This document shows positions 25,640-38,989 of a DNA stretch of 64,000 bases, piece by piece. The position numbers and the translations under genes were made by a program. Position 1 is the stretch's first letter, and every line of letters starts with the position of its first letter. The stretch covers positions 4,659,324-4,723,323 of the forward strand of contig CM037783.1 in NCBI GenBank assembly GCA_021229015.1. The letters are read 5' to 3'. Origin of the DNA: Solen grandis (taxonomy: Eukaryota > Mollusca > Bivalvia > Adapedonta > Solenidae). The notes under the pieces were generated by a model that was given only the letters and a program-made list of their open reading frames with translations, was not told the origin of the DNA and did no database searches.

Positions 25640-25888
25640 GCATTGGGCGATCATGCGTCTGTAGATAGGTATTGATAGAGGTAAGACATTTTATTAGTCT
25701 TATTTCTCTAATGAAAATACCCAAATGCTTCATTTCTTATCAAATATTGTAAGTAATTAAGGTAATATTTCATTTGAATTTAGTCGTGTACTTGAATATT
25801 TCATAAAATAGAAATGGTAAAATGTGTGTCTACCTAGTTTAAGAATTTAAGTATTACTTAGCGCTAAGTATTGTTGATGGAATTCGAG
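25640..25888 (+). mobile_element. MITE, CGAATTCCACCA family, copy B
   Basis: ATTGGGCGA near the left, GAATATTTCATAAAATAG, and the right end CTTAGCGCTAAGTATTG..GGAATTCGAG match copies A and D. The left inverted-repeat tip is too diverged to place exactly. Confidence 0.65.
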
Positions 25889-25889
25889 C

Positions 25890-28088
25890 CAGATTAATCG
25901 TATTCTCTACAGTAAAGAAAAATCCATTGTTTCATATACTATATATAATTCAGTAGATAAACAAGCATTATGACATAAATTTGTACATGAATATTCATTA
26001 GGTAAAGGGTTAAGAATATATCGCATTGCGAAAGTCCCAGATTGTACTATTTGAGTGTTCTTCATACGGGCAACAAAATGAGATGACAGTCGTGATACTA
26101 TGCCTATTTCTTCCTTCTGGAAAAAAAAGCCGTAAAGATGCATACTTTACCAACGATGTCGGTATTTTTTTTAACATCAACAGATATTCTGCACCTTTAA
26201 TATTCGTTTGTTCTATGACTTGGATTTTTTTTTTTTTTAAATTAATTAATTTATTTATTCCTTTTATGACCTATTTTCCCAAGGTGAACTCAATGATTGA
26301 TCATGCTTGCTTTCTAATACCTGTATGTCATTAGTCAGACAGATAAGTTTTGTTTCTAAGTCCAACATTTACGATGGGCGTTTTATAACAGAATAACGTT
26401 TCTCACGCAATGATGGGAGTTAAGGGTGCGGCTGGTAAGTGCTATGCGCACTTTAGTATAGATGACTCTAAAATAGGATTATTACTTTTAATTTCACCAC
26501 GTTATAATATTTTATGGAATGTAAGAATGGACAGTTCAAATTATTGCACCTGGTTAAAAATTATCCTCAACTTTAGAAAAGAGTTGTTTTGAAGGAGAAA
26601 TTATCGACCAGATTGTATCGAACTGTCCAATATTACTTCAAAGTTATATAAATGCGAAAACAACATTTTCAAGTGATATTAAAAAGTAAAAACGGTGAAG
26701 CTCACTGCTCGAAACTCAGAATATAATGGTATTCCGAGGACTAGTTGGCCAATATAATGGTTGTGGTCACAGTGAGGCAGTGCTATAGCACTATATTAAC
26801 CCCACCCCAACATCTCCAATCAATATGGCGTTGAATCAAGTAATCAATAAAATACCCCCTGATGTCGTAGGAAAAATATACTCGGTGGGTTCGCATTACA
26901 ATTTAACCAAACAGAAAATTTAATTATAGCGCTGTGTTTACGTTGCCTTTGTACGGTCATATTTATTCTTGCTTTTGATATTTACTCTAATATAAGCTAA
27001 TGTTTTATTTATTATTGACATCTTAAAAGTGTGGCTATATTTATCCACTGTAGACACATATGGTATCTTTAATACTACTTTTACGTGCATGTGGTGATAA
27101 CGGTGGTATTGTCATTTCTGAGACGACGTAATGAATCAATTGCGTCGAATCTTACATACCCTACATGGAAACTTGTAATAAAATTAAGTTATGTCATCAT
27201 TAAAATATACTTTTTTGCTATGTTGCTAGATTTTTTTTTATGTCAAAATGATTTTTGTTTTGCCTTTTTACCACCCACAATGGCTACCACAAACTACAGA
27301 TACCACCTATCGCAGACACCGCAAACCAAAAACTGACTTATGACATATACCAAAATCTCTCTCAAGAAAGGGCATTTTTATTGCCGGCCCATGGCGGCGA
27401 TATGATATTATCGATCAAGAAAGAAACCTTTTACTCCCGCACCGCTGACGTAATAGTCAAGCAGGTTCTTTCTAAGTCGGTCGCAGAAAGATAAATAGAT
27501 CAGATTACCGGGAACAAGCTCTGGGAAACTGCTTTGAACCCTGGGAAATCTGGGTTAATAAGCTACCGGAAGTACATGTTGCCAGACGGTGCTAGACTGG
27601 TAGGCGCATAATTGGGCAGATTCAATTGGAGTACGCCCCTTTGTTGTAGCCATTCTTTTTATTCGTTGTTGACGCTGAACCAAACAGACATGGTCTCTCA
27701 TTATATGAGTAAAATTATTATGCAATTTAACTATAAGGAACTTTGTTGTTTATGTCATTGTCTGTACAAGTCTTCAGCACTATCGATTATTTCCAGTGTG
27801 TGTAGTATGGTGTGTACCGAATGGGACTATAAAGTTTTTTGGTACGGTATAAGACATTAACAAATTAACAAGGCGTCGTTGTAGCTAATTTTCTTTACGT
27901 CGTCGATGAACAAATCATATACCAGCTATTAACCTCTCCTTCATCTGCAAGTACTTCGACATATAATTTCCCTTAACTTTTAAATTTCTATTCACTTGGC
28001 TAGCGGCGATTTTTAGCATCTTTGGAAATACTTATACGTGACGTGTATTATATTCATATTTTGCTGTGTCTGTAACCGAATTAAGAAG

Positions 28089-28119
<31 letters not shown>

Positions 28120-29400
28120 GAGGTTATACCGACTGAAGCATTACTACTTCTTTTCTTTCTCTTCGAACAAGGCAACGTAAATAATTGAAGTAAGAAATAA
28201 GGCAAGAAAATAACTCCAGGATAGTGCTAGTAACGCCTCGAAATGTTCAGCGCTCGACACAACCACTGAAATCTTCTTTGTAGATATAGTACGATATGTT
28301 CATTACTGAGACTTCTCACCGTGACACACTGGGGTAATAAACTGGACCGGGAACCTGCTGAATATTGGATGAACGTCGGCAGTTACTGCCTTGTCACTGA
28401 TATTGGTTGCTGAATATTTCATGTCAGTAGTTCCCGGCCTCTCTTAAGACAGACTGCGATGACGGATAACAGCACGGTCTTTTATAATCGGTTGTCTTTA
28501 AGTGCATTTGTGAGCGATTTGCTGATTAGTTATATTTTATCATCAGATCTGCATATTAAATGGGAAAATACATTATTTAACCAGCTTTATACCTGTGCTG
28601 TGTTAAAACTACACAGTGATTTAATAGTATAATCTATGCATATTGAGCCAGTAAGTATTTACAGCACATATCATAAAAGAAGGAGTACATTATAACTAAA
28701 TGCCTAAAATATTGATATTTCTTCATTACACAAATTATCCTAATTAACTTCAATTACCTTATTTATACTATCGCACGTAAGTCAGAATATCAAATATAAA
28801 CCTTATTAGTAATTAGTAACCCCTCTGTCTCTTTTATTCTATCTGAAGGAAATTAATCTCTCTCTCTCTCTCTCTCCCATGTGCGCGCGCGTGTGTGTAG
28901 GTGGATGGATCTCTCTCTCTCTCTCTTCACTTTTTAAAATCATATTGCATAACCCATAATTAATAAGTTATTAGGTCATTATTATATTATTTTATACTTC
29001 TATGGCAAATTTGATATTCCCGACATAAATTTTGTGAAAATGATATCTTTACCTTGAATGATCAAATCGGAGAATCTGTAAGAACCCTAATTTGGTCATA
29101 CTTTAATAATTTCACAGTTATTTGATTTCTAATTATAACATGATTCTGAAATTCTACAAAGGTGGACACTGTCACAGTAATTCTTTATTTTTATTTTAGA
29201 AATCGATATTTACTATGTCTACTACTAGGTCTAAAATGGCTCCAAAATCTTCTTTTATATACTAGATTGAATAAAATAAAACGCAAGGCATGTTTGTCCT
29301 CCTAGAAAAAAATATACTTGATTTTTATTATTATTATTATTATTATTATTGTTATAACATCTGCTTTCCGAGTATTTAAATGCTGAGTTTCTGAACCTGT
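25890..29400. other. Gene-free stretch
   Basis: No recognised gene. It holds poly-T at 28093-28119, (CT)n at 28856-28877 and 28911-28926, and an (ATT)n tract near 29323-29350. The 27255-27494 plus-strand ORF (80 codons, PAHGGDMILSIKKE in its middle) lies in locally GC-richer sequence; unknown, possibly a relic exon or transposon piece. Confidence 0.45.
28093..28119. repeat. Poly-T tract
   Basis: Homopolymer of about 27 T, possibly the reversed tail of an old retroposon. Confidence 0.9.
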
Positions 29401-29401
29401 A

Positions 29402-29902
29402 CATTTGAACCTGTATTAGCGGCCGACTGTATTTAATGTGTCAATCTGTATTTATTTATTAAGTGTTTATATTACTCAACTAGCATTTTGTCATATGTTT
29501 ATATTACTCAACTAGCATTTTGTTATATGTTTATATTACTCAACTAGCATTTTGTTATATGTTTATATTACTCAACTAGCATTTTGTTATATGTTTATAT
29601 TACTCAACTAGCATTTTGTTATATGTTTATATTACTCAACTAGTATTTTGTTATATGTTTATATTACTCAACTAGTATTTTGTTATATGTTTATATTACT
29701 CAACTAGCATTTTGTTATATGTTTATATTACTCAACTAGTATTTTGTTATATTTTTATATTACTCAACTAGTATTTTGTTATATGTTTATATTACTCAAC
29801 TAGCATTTTGTTTATGTTTATAACCTTCATTTAGTGGCCACCTCTGTTAAGCGGCCACTTTCCCCAGTTCACTTGATTGACCGCTTAAGACAGGTTTGAC
29901 TG
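29402..29902 (-). mobile_element. pogo/Tigger-like MITE, copy 2, split by a minisatellite
   Basis: The left end is CATTTGAACCTGTATTAGCGG and the right end GACCGCTTAAGACAGGTTTG ACTG, with TA at 29400-29401 and 29903-29904. These are the two ends of the element at 19570-19746. The element is about 500 bp instead of 177 because its middle is occupied by the 32-bp tandem array at 29466-29815. Confidence 0.75.
29466..29815. repeat. 32-bp minisatellite, about 11 copies
   Basis: The phrase TTATATTACTCAACTAG recurs every 32 bp from 29468 to 29788, eleven times, with C/T variation at one site (AGCATT or AGTATT) and one T-for-G change. The array is wholly inside the MITE above. High identity suggests recent expansion. 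Confidence 0.95.
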
Positions 29903-30073
29903 TATACCGCAGTCTTAAAGATTGCATAAGTTTCCTGTAGTCAAAAGTGCCGTATTGTTTTGAATAAACAATGGCTTTGGATAAAAGAACAGAATATTTT
30001 CTTGATTTTATAAGTATACATAATTATAGCATCTCGTCAAAAGACATATTCATTCAGAACATTTATAAAAGGT

Positions 30074-30076
<3 letters not shown>

Positions 30077-30154
<78 letters not shown>

Positions 30155-30160
30155 ATATAC
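30077..30160. repeat. (TA)n microsatellite
   Basis: Long alternating TA tract with self-complementary interruptions; overlapping Tyr-Ile repeat ORFs on both strands are artefacts. Confidence 0.95.
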
Positions 30161-31030
30161 ATTACTGGCTGGGGTTGAAGACGATATCTGGACAGTTCTA
30201 AAAACCATTGTTGGCAAGTTCGCTTTATATCAGCCTTAATTATGTCGCTGACGATATAATATATTAAAAAGTTCCTCTGGAACGACACTTTGATTGTCGA
30301 CTGTTTTTACTGTTTCGTTTACTGTTTTATGTAAGAGGGAGAAAAGTCGAGATATTTTTTTGCTATGAAATGTTGAATAATTTGAGGCCTTTCTCACACG
30401 TAAAACAGTTTTCTTTATTAAGATACTAGACACCATGCATAAAATTAGAATTAATCCTTTGTTGAAGTAGTTGACTATACCCAAAACGCGCAAAACTGAA
30501 ACTACTTGTTAAAAAAAATCGTTATTAGACTGCAATATACATATTAGGTTGACACTGTACTCTGCTCTATATGATGTTTAAAGTGTGACGTCATAAAGAT
30601 GTTTTAATGACGGTAGGGATACTATTAGGCCTGGATTTCTCGGCCCGATTTTTTTTCTCCAAATTAAAGATCACTAGGTTTGATAATGGCAGATCGTCGA
30701 ATGGAATGAATTTTAATTTCCGTTTGCACATTTGCGATTACACAAACTTAAATTAACAAGCATGGGATGCGTTGCAAAGCCGAAACATTCCAAAGAGAAC
30801 CATTGCATTATGTAACGGTTTGTAAGACACAGAGTTTTGAAGTAGTTTAGTTACTTTTTAAAACTGCCTCGTATGTCACAATGGTTTCGAAGATAAATTA
30901 AAATGGCCGATTTCATTTGGAGCGTGTATTTCTTGATATAAATGAGCAATATTAAGACAAGACTTTTGGCGCTTCTACGAGTAAAATTATCTTTAAAATA
31001 AAGTTGGGTTTAAAGTAAGGGAGAATATAA
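30161..31030. other. Gene-free stretch
   Basis: No feature recognised beyond chance ORFs. Confidence 0.5.
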
Positions 31031-31034
31031 AACA

Positions 31035-31875
31035 GTTGTATGATGTACAAATTATTATCTGTGAAGAAGCATTTCATTCTCAGAGGTATCAACATAAAAA
31101 CATAAGGCATGGATAAGATCTCAGTTGGTTAAGCAACCAGCGCAGTAAACATTATTGTAATGAGACGTATACACGTACTTGTATTTATAACGTAAAGCCC
31201 GAAATAGGGCTCATGTGCATCTAAGAAAAGTGTTTTGATGAAATAACTATACTCAGCTAAAAAAAAAAGTATCCATCATATAATTCTATCTGTTCTTTGT
31301 ATTTGTTCTGTGTGGGGTAAAGAACCATTCTTTTCTGACATTACATGAAAATTTGAAGCCGTCGCGATATTCCTTTCATCGAAACAATTTGAACGATAGG
31401 ACATAGGGGTCGAATTCAAAATTGGCACTTGCTTCGATAAGACTTGGTTTTACAGCATTACTAATGTACATGCATTTAGCCTTCCGATAGCTCGTTATTC
31501 AATCTTGGCATTTTTGTTTGTCTTGGATTTGAGTGATTTTATTCATTGCGGTTTATTTCTGGTCAATTTGTGCAGTCAAATACCACCACCGGATATTGAC
31601 CTGTGCTGCACAAGGTGCACGTGCAGAAACACTAAAAATTTTATTCAACCGAAAGACATTAAACTGACGTCAACAGATACTCCAACGATTACACGTACAT
31701 TGTTTATTAGTTATATCTGTGGTAACATAATATTAAAAGAGATATTGAAAAGTGGATATTTTCTTTTTGGGCTGAGTATATATACCTAGCAAATGTAGGA
31801 ACATCTACCAATGAAAATCGTTTAAATATTCATATGGAATTGTCTTACGTCATCATCCTAAAGTAGGTCAAATGT
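31035..31875 (+). repeat. Diverged repeated segment (partner at 2790-3205)
   Basis: Collinear blocks with 2790-3205, in the same orientation: AAGCATTT, GTAAACA, ATTTATAACGTAAAG, CATCTAAGAAAAGT, and TCTACCAATGAAAATCGTTTA at 31803 onward. The ORF at 31505-31789 lies in the extra internal sequence and carries no recognisable domain. Confidence 0.55.
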
Positions 31876-32484
31876 GAGGTAAGAAAACTACGTTGAATAA
31901 GTAGGTCAAATAGAGGTAAGACAGCTATGTTGAATAAGTAAATGACTATGTCTAAGTTATAAGGTTATATAAACAAAAAAATGAACTTTTCCTTGTTACA
32001 AAACAGTAATAGTATTGTTTTTAGGCTTTGGTATCTAATGGGTTATATTTTAACATACTACAGCTTCTATACGCACCGATATAACTATTGATGCACATTT
32101 TATTGCTTTTTATATGTAACAATTTTATTTAAAAAAAACCAAAAAAAAAAAAACAGTTGTGCTAACCGATGATCACATATTTTTGTTTCCTTTCCTAATT
32201 GAACAATGACCGCCATTTGATGACCAGTATTTTTTTTTATAAAATAGTCCTTGGTGATATACCATCACAAGCGAGGAGTGGGTAAAATTGTAAAATGGTC
32301 TTATTTACTATTCACATATTCCTCCTAGAGTCTGAAACCTGCTGAAATCCATTCTCGACAGACTACAAAACATTGATTTGGTTGGAAGCGTATTCCACGT
32401 TTTGTATCAAATATATCACGTATGATTCAAGGGTAGTTGTCACAACATCATGAAATTTTAGGATCGGCAGTAAATGATCAAACC

Positions 32485-32580
32485 TTTAAAGCAGCTCGTT
32501 CACAGATGGTCATTGACTGAGAATTTGATTTTCAACTATCTGTCTGGATTACGTCTATCAATACCCATCTACATATCTGG
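32485..32580 (+). repeat. Dispersed repeat R3, copy at 32.5 kb
   Basis: TTTAAAGCAGCTCGTTCACAG with ATGGTCATTGA..GAATTTGATTTTCAACT matches 16951-17050. Confidence 0.75.
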
Positions 32581-32844
32581 CCAACTTTGATGGCCAACTT
32601 ACAATTTTTCCAATTGTCTCTATTTCTCGTCTATAGAAATATACAATGGTGTTTAACAAAGCATTTTCACGTTTGATATCAAATAATTTCATCCAATATT
32701 AACTTTTCTTACGCAACGCGGAACATAAAGAGGAAATTTCTCCATCTCTGCATACGAGAAATTCGTTGATTGTATTACATTTAATCCCCATCTGCGAAAC
32801 TTTTTGAAAAGATTCAAAACAAGAAAAAAACAAAACAAAAATGA

Positions 32845-33086
32845 TTGAATTCGTTCCTAAACATTTAAGTATGATTACTTAGCGTTAAAGGCATGTCGGT
32901 GGAATTTATCTATGCGTTAAACACAGAGTAAAATTAAATATCCGATTAATGTAGGTTTAATAAGACATAATTGCCAATTATACATGTGCTCGAATATTTC
33001 GTAAAACAGAAATAGTGGAATAAGTTTCTACCTAATTTAAGATTTAATGCATTCCTTACCGCCAAGAATTGATGGTGAAGTCGAGG
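32845..33086 (+). mobile_element. MITE, CGAATTCCACCA family, two right-end fragments
   Basis: The first right end is TTACTTAGCGTTAAAGGCA..GGTGGAATTT (about 32872-32910). It is followed by a second, longer right half with GAATATTTCGTAAAACAG and CTTACCGCCAAGAATTGATGG ending near 33086. The two tails in the same orientation suggest nested or tandem insertion. Confidence 0.6.
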
Positions 33087-33089
33087 CAG

Positions 33090-36000
33090 ATATAAATAGT
33101 GTGTTTGCTAAGTTATTATTTAATTAAATCAATGGTCTTTGTTCTACACATAGTATATAGTGCTGCATTACTCAATATCCTGCCGTAAACAAGTGGCCCA
33201 GACATGGTTATTTAATACAGGACATAGCGTAGGTAGGGGAGATAACCCAGATTTTAAAGAGGGAAACCGGGACCGGACTGTATCAAGATTGTAAAGGGTT
33301 AGCAAGACTTGCCCGATATGTACCAGAAAAACAAAAATTATGAAATATGGCCCTAAGTGTTTAAGTATAATTAATTTGAGTCTGGCTCCAGTTCTCAAGT
33401 TTGATGTCGTTATGTTACTTGTCCAACTAAGATGAAGCGAAGATTACTGATTTTTTTTTCTAAAGCGAAAAAAAAAAAATGAATGTTTTTATTTGTTTAT
33501 TTCATTGTTTTTTTTTTGTGATTTTTAGAATGCGAAGCTTATACGCAAAACAGACTTTAGGAACCAGAACTGAAACCAGTCCTGACGTTTCATTTTCAAC
33601 TTTTATTACGCAAGAGTAGTTGTGAGGTCAAACATAGTTCATTTTGAAAACTGTCGGTTATGTGAGAATACTCAAATATTCTCATAAATTCATAGACAAA
33701 AATGCAACATCTATACATGTAGTTGATATAAGTAACAACTGAATCTTAGAAAATGTAACGTAACAGACATCTGTCACGTTAGGTCTACTATATTTTCTCG
33801 CCGTTACGTCACTTTTCTTTGCTTTGTTCACGTATCAAAATAACACAACCCTCGTCATCCGCAATACGTCAGATAGAAATGGTTTAGGCTTAATAACTAA
33901 CAAATAAAACTCAGCTACAAGCGGCTAAAATATATTTTTAAGCATACACTGAACAAAAGCTTTTATGTGATGTGTTTCATATCAGTATATAGCCTATATA
34001 TAACGTACAGATTTTGTAATTCACCTCTCCTGGTCGCTTTGCAGTCTTCCAGCGCTTTGATTATATGTAAAAGTCAAATCAAAAGAGTTGAGCTAATACA
34101 TAAAGACGACTTCTATTTCATAACTATTTCGTAAACGTAGCGTTAGACTCACTGATGACCATTCGAAGAATCCCTTGCATACATTTCTCCGAGACTAAGA
34201 TAAATAGTATTGATTCCAAGTCAAAGAGCTTGTGAGACTTAAGTATCTAGTATAATCCTCCATCTAAAGATCAAAAGCGCCGATCATATGCGCCGTCTTT
34301 AATTTGCATCATTATGGCGGTCTAGATAGGGTACCCTACAATAATGACCGTCTATCTGTTCACACGCTGTGCCACGAATACTTAGAAAAATGCATTGGGT
34401 TGCAGAAATATGGCAGTGGAGATCATGACACTGTGATGTAAATCGTAAAAGGTTGAGACTGACAAGGAAATACTTCAATCTATCTCCATGTAGGTCTGCT
34501 TGCATATTATAACTTATTTCATCGATCAGTTGTATGAAAACGCAAGCCTATTTTTTGTGAATAAAAAAAGAAATTAAATGGATAAAAATGAGTGAATACA
34601 ATTGCAAAACTGGCAGTTTATCATATTTAACGGCCACATGATACTGCGGCCACACGCCAAGGATCCTAACCTGGTCGCTATAGGCTGGTGCACGTCTGAG
34701 TATTACGTGCATAGTGGAAGCCATATAGTTCGTTGTACTCGTGTATATATGTATATGAACATTAAATTTATACAATCTTTTTTAAAATAAATATTCTTAA
34801 ATTTGGTTATTCATAAGAATCTTAGATTGTTAGCAAAGTGTTACCAATAAATCATGTATTTATGTAAGTGTGTTTTTTTTGTTATTATTATTATTATTAT
34901 TATTATTTTTTGGTTAATTCTCTGATCTCCTCGGTTTTTCATATTTTCTAATGTCTAGGAATAGGAATAGTTCAACATCAGAGATCGAGTGGTATTATGC
35001 AACTCGTGTCATAAAGTGGCACATCTATGACATAAACTACCACGGGCGCATTAATCAAATTACCAGGTGAATGTTAATTAGGTGAATTATACATGTGTGC
35101 AAGGACGAAAACCGATTGCCAGAGCACGCGCCTGTCACTTCCGATATGCGCATGACGTCAAGCAGACGACATCGCGGTCTGCAGTTAATATTCTCATCAA
35201 AAATGTATAAGTGATTAAACCATGATCGATATTCATAATCATCTATTATTAAAAGCATCTTCAATATCGAGGAAAACGGTTTAAACAGATTCGATATGAT
35301 GTGATATATGCAGGCTACGATAGTCCCATAGTCGGCTGCCAGTATTTTCGTTCTCATAGAGTTTTCAATATCTGCCCTAAACAGGTTTCTGGTTGTTTGT
35401 TGTTTATGGATCGTGCTTAATTAAACGTAATATTTCTTCATGGGAACCCAAGTGAGACAGTCAATAGGCCCATTATGTTCCGACAGGATGCTACGATGTA
35501 TTCGAACACTGAATTCCTGAGAAAAAAAATGACTTATTTATTTCTTTCCGAAATCAACGACTTGGATATGTGTTATTGTTATAATGATAAGAATATATTA
35601 TGTAATGATTAGAATAAGTCATATATAAAAACAATTTAAAATAAAAATATGGGTAAGTGAAGAATAATGAGAAAAAATAATGACGTCATTGTCGGCATTT
35701 TTAAATGCTTAAAATATAAGTACCTGGCATAGTTGTATGAATACGAATTAATATATATATATATAAATGTATGTATGTATGTATATATGTATGTATGTAT
35801 GTATGTATGTTGAAAACACTATATCAAGCAACAAAATATCATTTCTAAAGATAATATGAAAAAACAAATAAAATATGATAACTTAAAATCTAGCAGTGCT
35901 CATCCCATGAGTTTTTTTTCTTCAGTAGTATTGAAAAATAAATGTAAAATATTTTATATCTGTGACTTTCTAAGATAATAATGATAAAAAAATAATAGTA

Positions 36001-36425
36001 GCATCATTACTTTTAAAGGGTAACATATTTTATTTGTTACATAATATTATTTTTCTATATGGTTCTCTTTACAAATATATAAATACAATTTGTAAATATC
36101 AAAAGTGAACACAATGCCTGTCACTAATATATATTTAATGAGGAAAATGATTGAGTTAATATTTCATAACCATCTTTTATCAAATCTGTTTTAAACGTAT
36201 GGTATACGCTATTCTCCAATTCTGATATTCCGACTTCCATCCATCCATCCATCCATCCATCTATCTAAATCGAATTATCTATCTATTTACCCATTAACCT
36301 ACCACTGATATTTCACCAAATTTTGTTCATACTGAATTTATACAATACGTAATTTTCGATAATGAATGTTTCTTGTTTTGTAGAAAAACGAAATCCACTC
36401 CTGCATGTTACAAGTCGAAGTTACA
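33090..36425. other. Gene-free stretch
   Basis: No recognised gene. Microsatellites: (ATT)n at 34884-34907, (TATG)n at 35751-35812, (ATCC)n near 36237-36260. ORFs are short and motif-free. Confidence 0.5.
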
Positions 36426-36429
36426 TAAA

Positions 36430-37475
36430 GACAATATGCAGTCTAACATATATTGCAATATTGTGCTTAACATACAAAAGTATGTAGTCTGTCAAATACC
36501 AATATTACGTATGAAATACGGAAATTTAAAGTCTAGTATATGAAGATATGCTGTCTGTCATATATCAATATAACTTCTAACATACAGCAATTTAAAGTTT
36601 ATATACAGAGATATGTGGTCTTTCATATCGCAACATAACATAAAAAAAACAAAATTGTGCGTATATATAAAAAAATGAAATATAATATTTAAAAATATAT
36701 TGTTTGTCATTTGTCAATTTAGCTTATAACATATCGCAATTTAAATTTTAGTTTACAAGATTAGATAAGTCTGTCATTTGTCAATGTAGCTTATAACATA
36801 CCGCAATTTAAATTTTAGTTTACAAGATTAGATTAGTTTGTCATTTGTCAATATAGCTTATAACATATCGCAATATAAATTTTAGTTTACAAGATTAGAT
36901 TAGTCTGTCATTTGTCAATATAGCTTATAACATATCGCAATTTAAATTTTAGTTTACAAGATTAGATTAGTCTGTCATAATACATAATTTAATTTAATTA
37001 AAGATTAGTTTAATTAATTAATTATTATAACAATAATTTAATTTAATTAAAGATTAGTTTAATAATTATTATTAATAAATTTAAATTTAATTTAATTAGT
37101 TTTTTTATTGTTTTATTTTAAATATCTCAATTTATATTTTAGTTTACAAGATAGTATTAGTCTGTCATTTGTCAATATAGCTCATAACATATCGCAATTT
37201 AAAAAATTGTTGTATTTTAATAAAGCAAAAATCACCAAAATTTAATTTGTTACTTTTAACAGTCTAATGTACAAAAAGAAGCCTATCGCATGTCGCCAAA
37301 GCGTGTAACATACGACTGCTTTATGTCTAATACAAAAAAAAATGTTGTCGTTATATGCCTATATAGCGTACAAAGTACATACATACAGATATGTTGTCTG
37401 TTGTTATATGTCAATAAAGTGTATAACATACAGCATTTTAAAGTCTAATATAAAAATATCATATGTCAGTATAAC
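36430..37475. repeat. About 1-kb field of diverged 70-bp tandem units
   Basis: The core unit contains GTCTGTCATTTGTCAATATAG, CTTATAACATATCGCAATTTAAA and TTTTAGTTTACAAGATTAGAT. Four to five tight copies run from 36705 to 36978, another from 37117 to 37200. Flanking sequence on both sides (36430-36660; 37260-37470) carries the same order GTCTGTCATATATCAATATAAC..TAACATACAGCAATTTAAAGTC but much more diverged. Homogenised centre with decaying edges is typical of tandem arrays evolving by unequal exchange. An AT-rich degenerate block interrupts it at 36980-37115. Confidence 0.85.
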
Positions 37476-37504
37476 GCAATTTAGTCTCAGAAACTAATTT
37501 TGAG

Positions 37505-37528
37505 GTGTGTGTGTGTGTGTGTGTGTGT
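37505..37528. repeat. (GT)n microsatellite
   Basis: Twelve GT units immediately after the minisatellite field. Confidence 0.9.
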
Positions 37529-37758
37529 TCAAGAAAATACAAAACAAGTGGCGATCGTCATGTATAATACCATATTATTCCAATATTTAGCGCAACAACA
37601 AAAAATTATTCTCCGGGAGGGCTTGTTTTCATAGCATATTCTTGTGAATTCCCTTCCCGTGATTAAAAACCAAATCACAAACTGTGATTTGAAATAACTG
37701 GTTGCAAGTTGATAGCAAGATGTTGTCTTGCTTACCCTAAGTATCAAGAGCCTATGCT

Positions 37759-37996
37759 CGAATTCCACCAACAATACTTAGCGCTAAGTAATACTTATAT
37801 CCTTAAACTAGGTTGAAACACATTCCACCATTCCTGTTTTACGAAATGTTCAGGTTCTTTACTGACATGAATTAATAATAACACAATAATTGCTAAAAAT
37901 TAAATACATATAGTTTGATATTATATTAGAGAGAAAATAACAATGAATTTCGCCATTAAGTATTTAGTATTTATATAGTATTGCTGGTGGAATTCG
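37759..37996 (-). mobile_element. MITE, CGAATTCCACCA family, intact copy D
   Basis: Perfect 12-bp terminal inverted repeats CGAATTCCACCA (37759-37770) and TGGTGGAATTCG (37985-37996), extended imperfectly by CAATACTTAGCGCTAAGTA on the left and the complement on the right. Length 238 bp, no ORF. No obvious target duplication, so the superfamily is open. It is inverted relative to copies A and B. Confidence 0.8.
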
Positions 37997-38100
37997 ACCA
38001 CAGTCACGAATCATAATTCATCTAAAAAAATCTCCAGAAAAAAATCCACAACAGAATAAGTTCAAACGAAGTGTTTTAAACTGAAATTAGAGATTACAAA

Positions 38101-38200
38101 NNNNNNNNNNNNNNNNNNNNNNNNNNNNNNNNNNNNNNNNNNNNNNNNNNNNNNNNNNNNNNNNNNNNNNNNNNNNNNNNNNNNNNNNNNNNNNNNNNNN
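38101..38200. other. Assembly gap (100 N)
   Basis: Exactly 100 N, the conventional placeholder for a gap of unknown size. It follows the intact MITE by about 100 bp. Confidence 0.99.
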
Positions 38201-38985
38201 AATATTTATTCTCATTCATTTTCCTTTCATGAATTGACACATATGTCTTATTTGTCTTTTATTTTTGAGTATTAATTATTATTAGAAAACAGTAATTGAT
38301 ACAATTTCTCATACTGATAAAAAAAGTTATGTATTAAAATGAACCCTACAATACAATTTTGTGTATTTGATGCTTATTTTACCTGCATTTGGAATCATTA
38401 ACATGACCTATGACCTTCTGCAGGCAGTTGTATAAGATTCAATTAAATATTATTTATAATCATAGTAAAGTTAAATCAGAGTTATTCTGGTGTTAAACAT
38501 TTGTGAAAACAAATATAGGTCAAATTGGATTTTACCATAGCTTTTAAGTTAAGTTACGCATTTCAGTTAACACAGAACCAATGATAAGATGTTAATCCGA
38601 GGTTATTGCATCCATTATTTACGGAGATATGGAAATATAATGGAAATAAAATCTTGAAAATTTAATTTCTTTTCAGAGTTCGTTAAAATGATGACCACAA
38701 GGGATAGTCTTCCACAAGGAATTTTCTCCTATTTTCGTTTAACAAAAACTTAAATAAAATGTATTTGGACGTTTAAGTAAAGGGAAGTAACCTAAGAGAA
38801 CACGAGATATAAACGTTTTGCAAGTCAGGAAATATGATGAAATGGACTGCGGGAATAAAATCTTAAGGTTTTTTTTTAATAAAACTTTGGTAATATGATA
38901 AATTATCAAATTCATTCTTCTAAAAAATGTAATTTTCAATACAAAATGATACATCTGATCCATACTCAGTTTGGTGATCATATCC
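38201..38985. other. Gene-free AT-rich stretch
   Basis: Nothing recognised. Confidence 0.5.
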
Positions 38986-38989
38986 TAAA

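Noticed and set aside
29466..29815. CRISPR-like array
   Set aside because: Repeats are head to tail with no unique spacers, in a eukaryotic genome and inside a MITE.
30073..30288. Tyr-Ile repeat ORFs on both strands
   Set aside because: Direct products of the (TA)n microsatellite.
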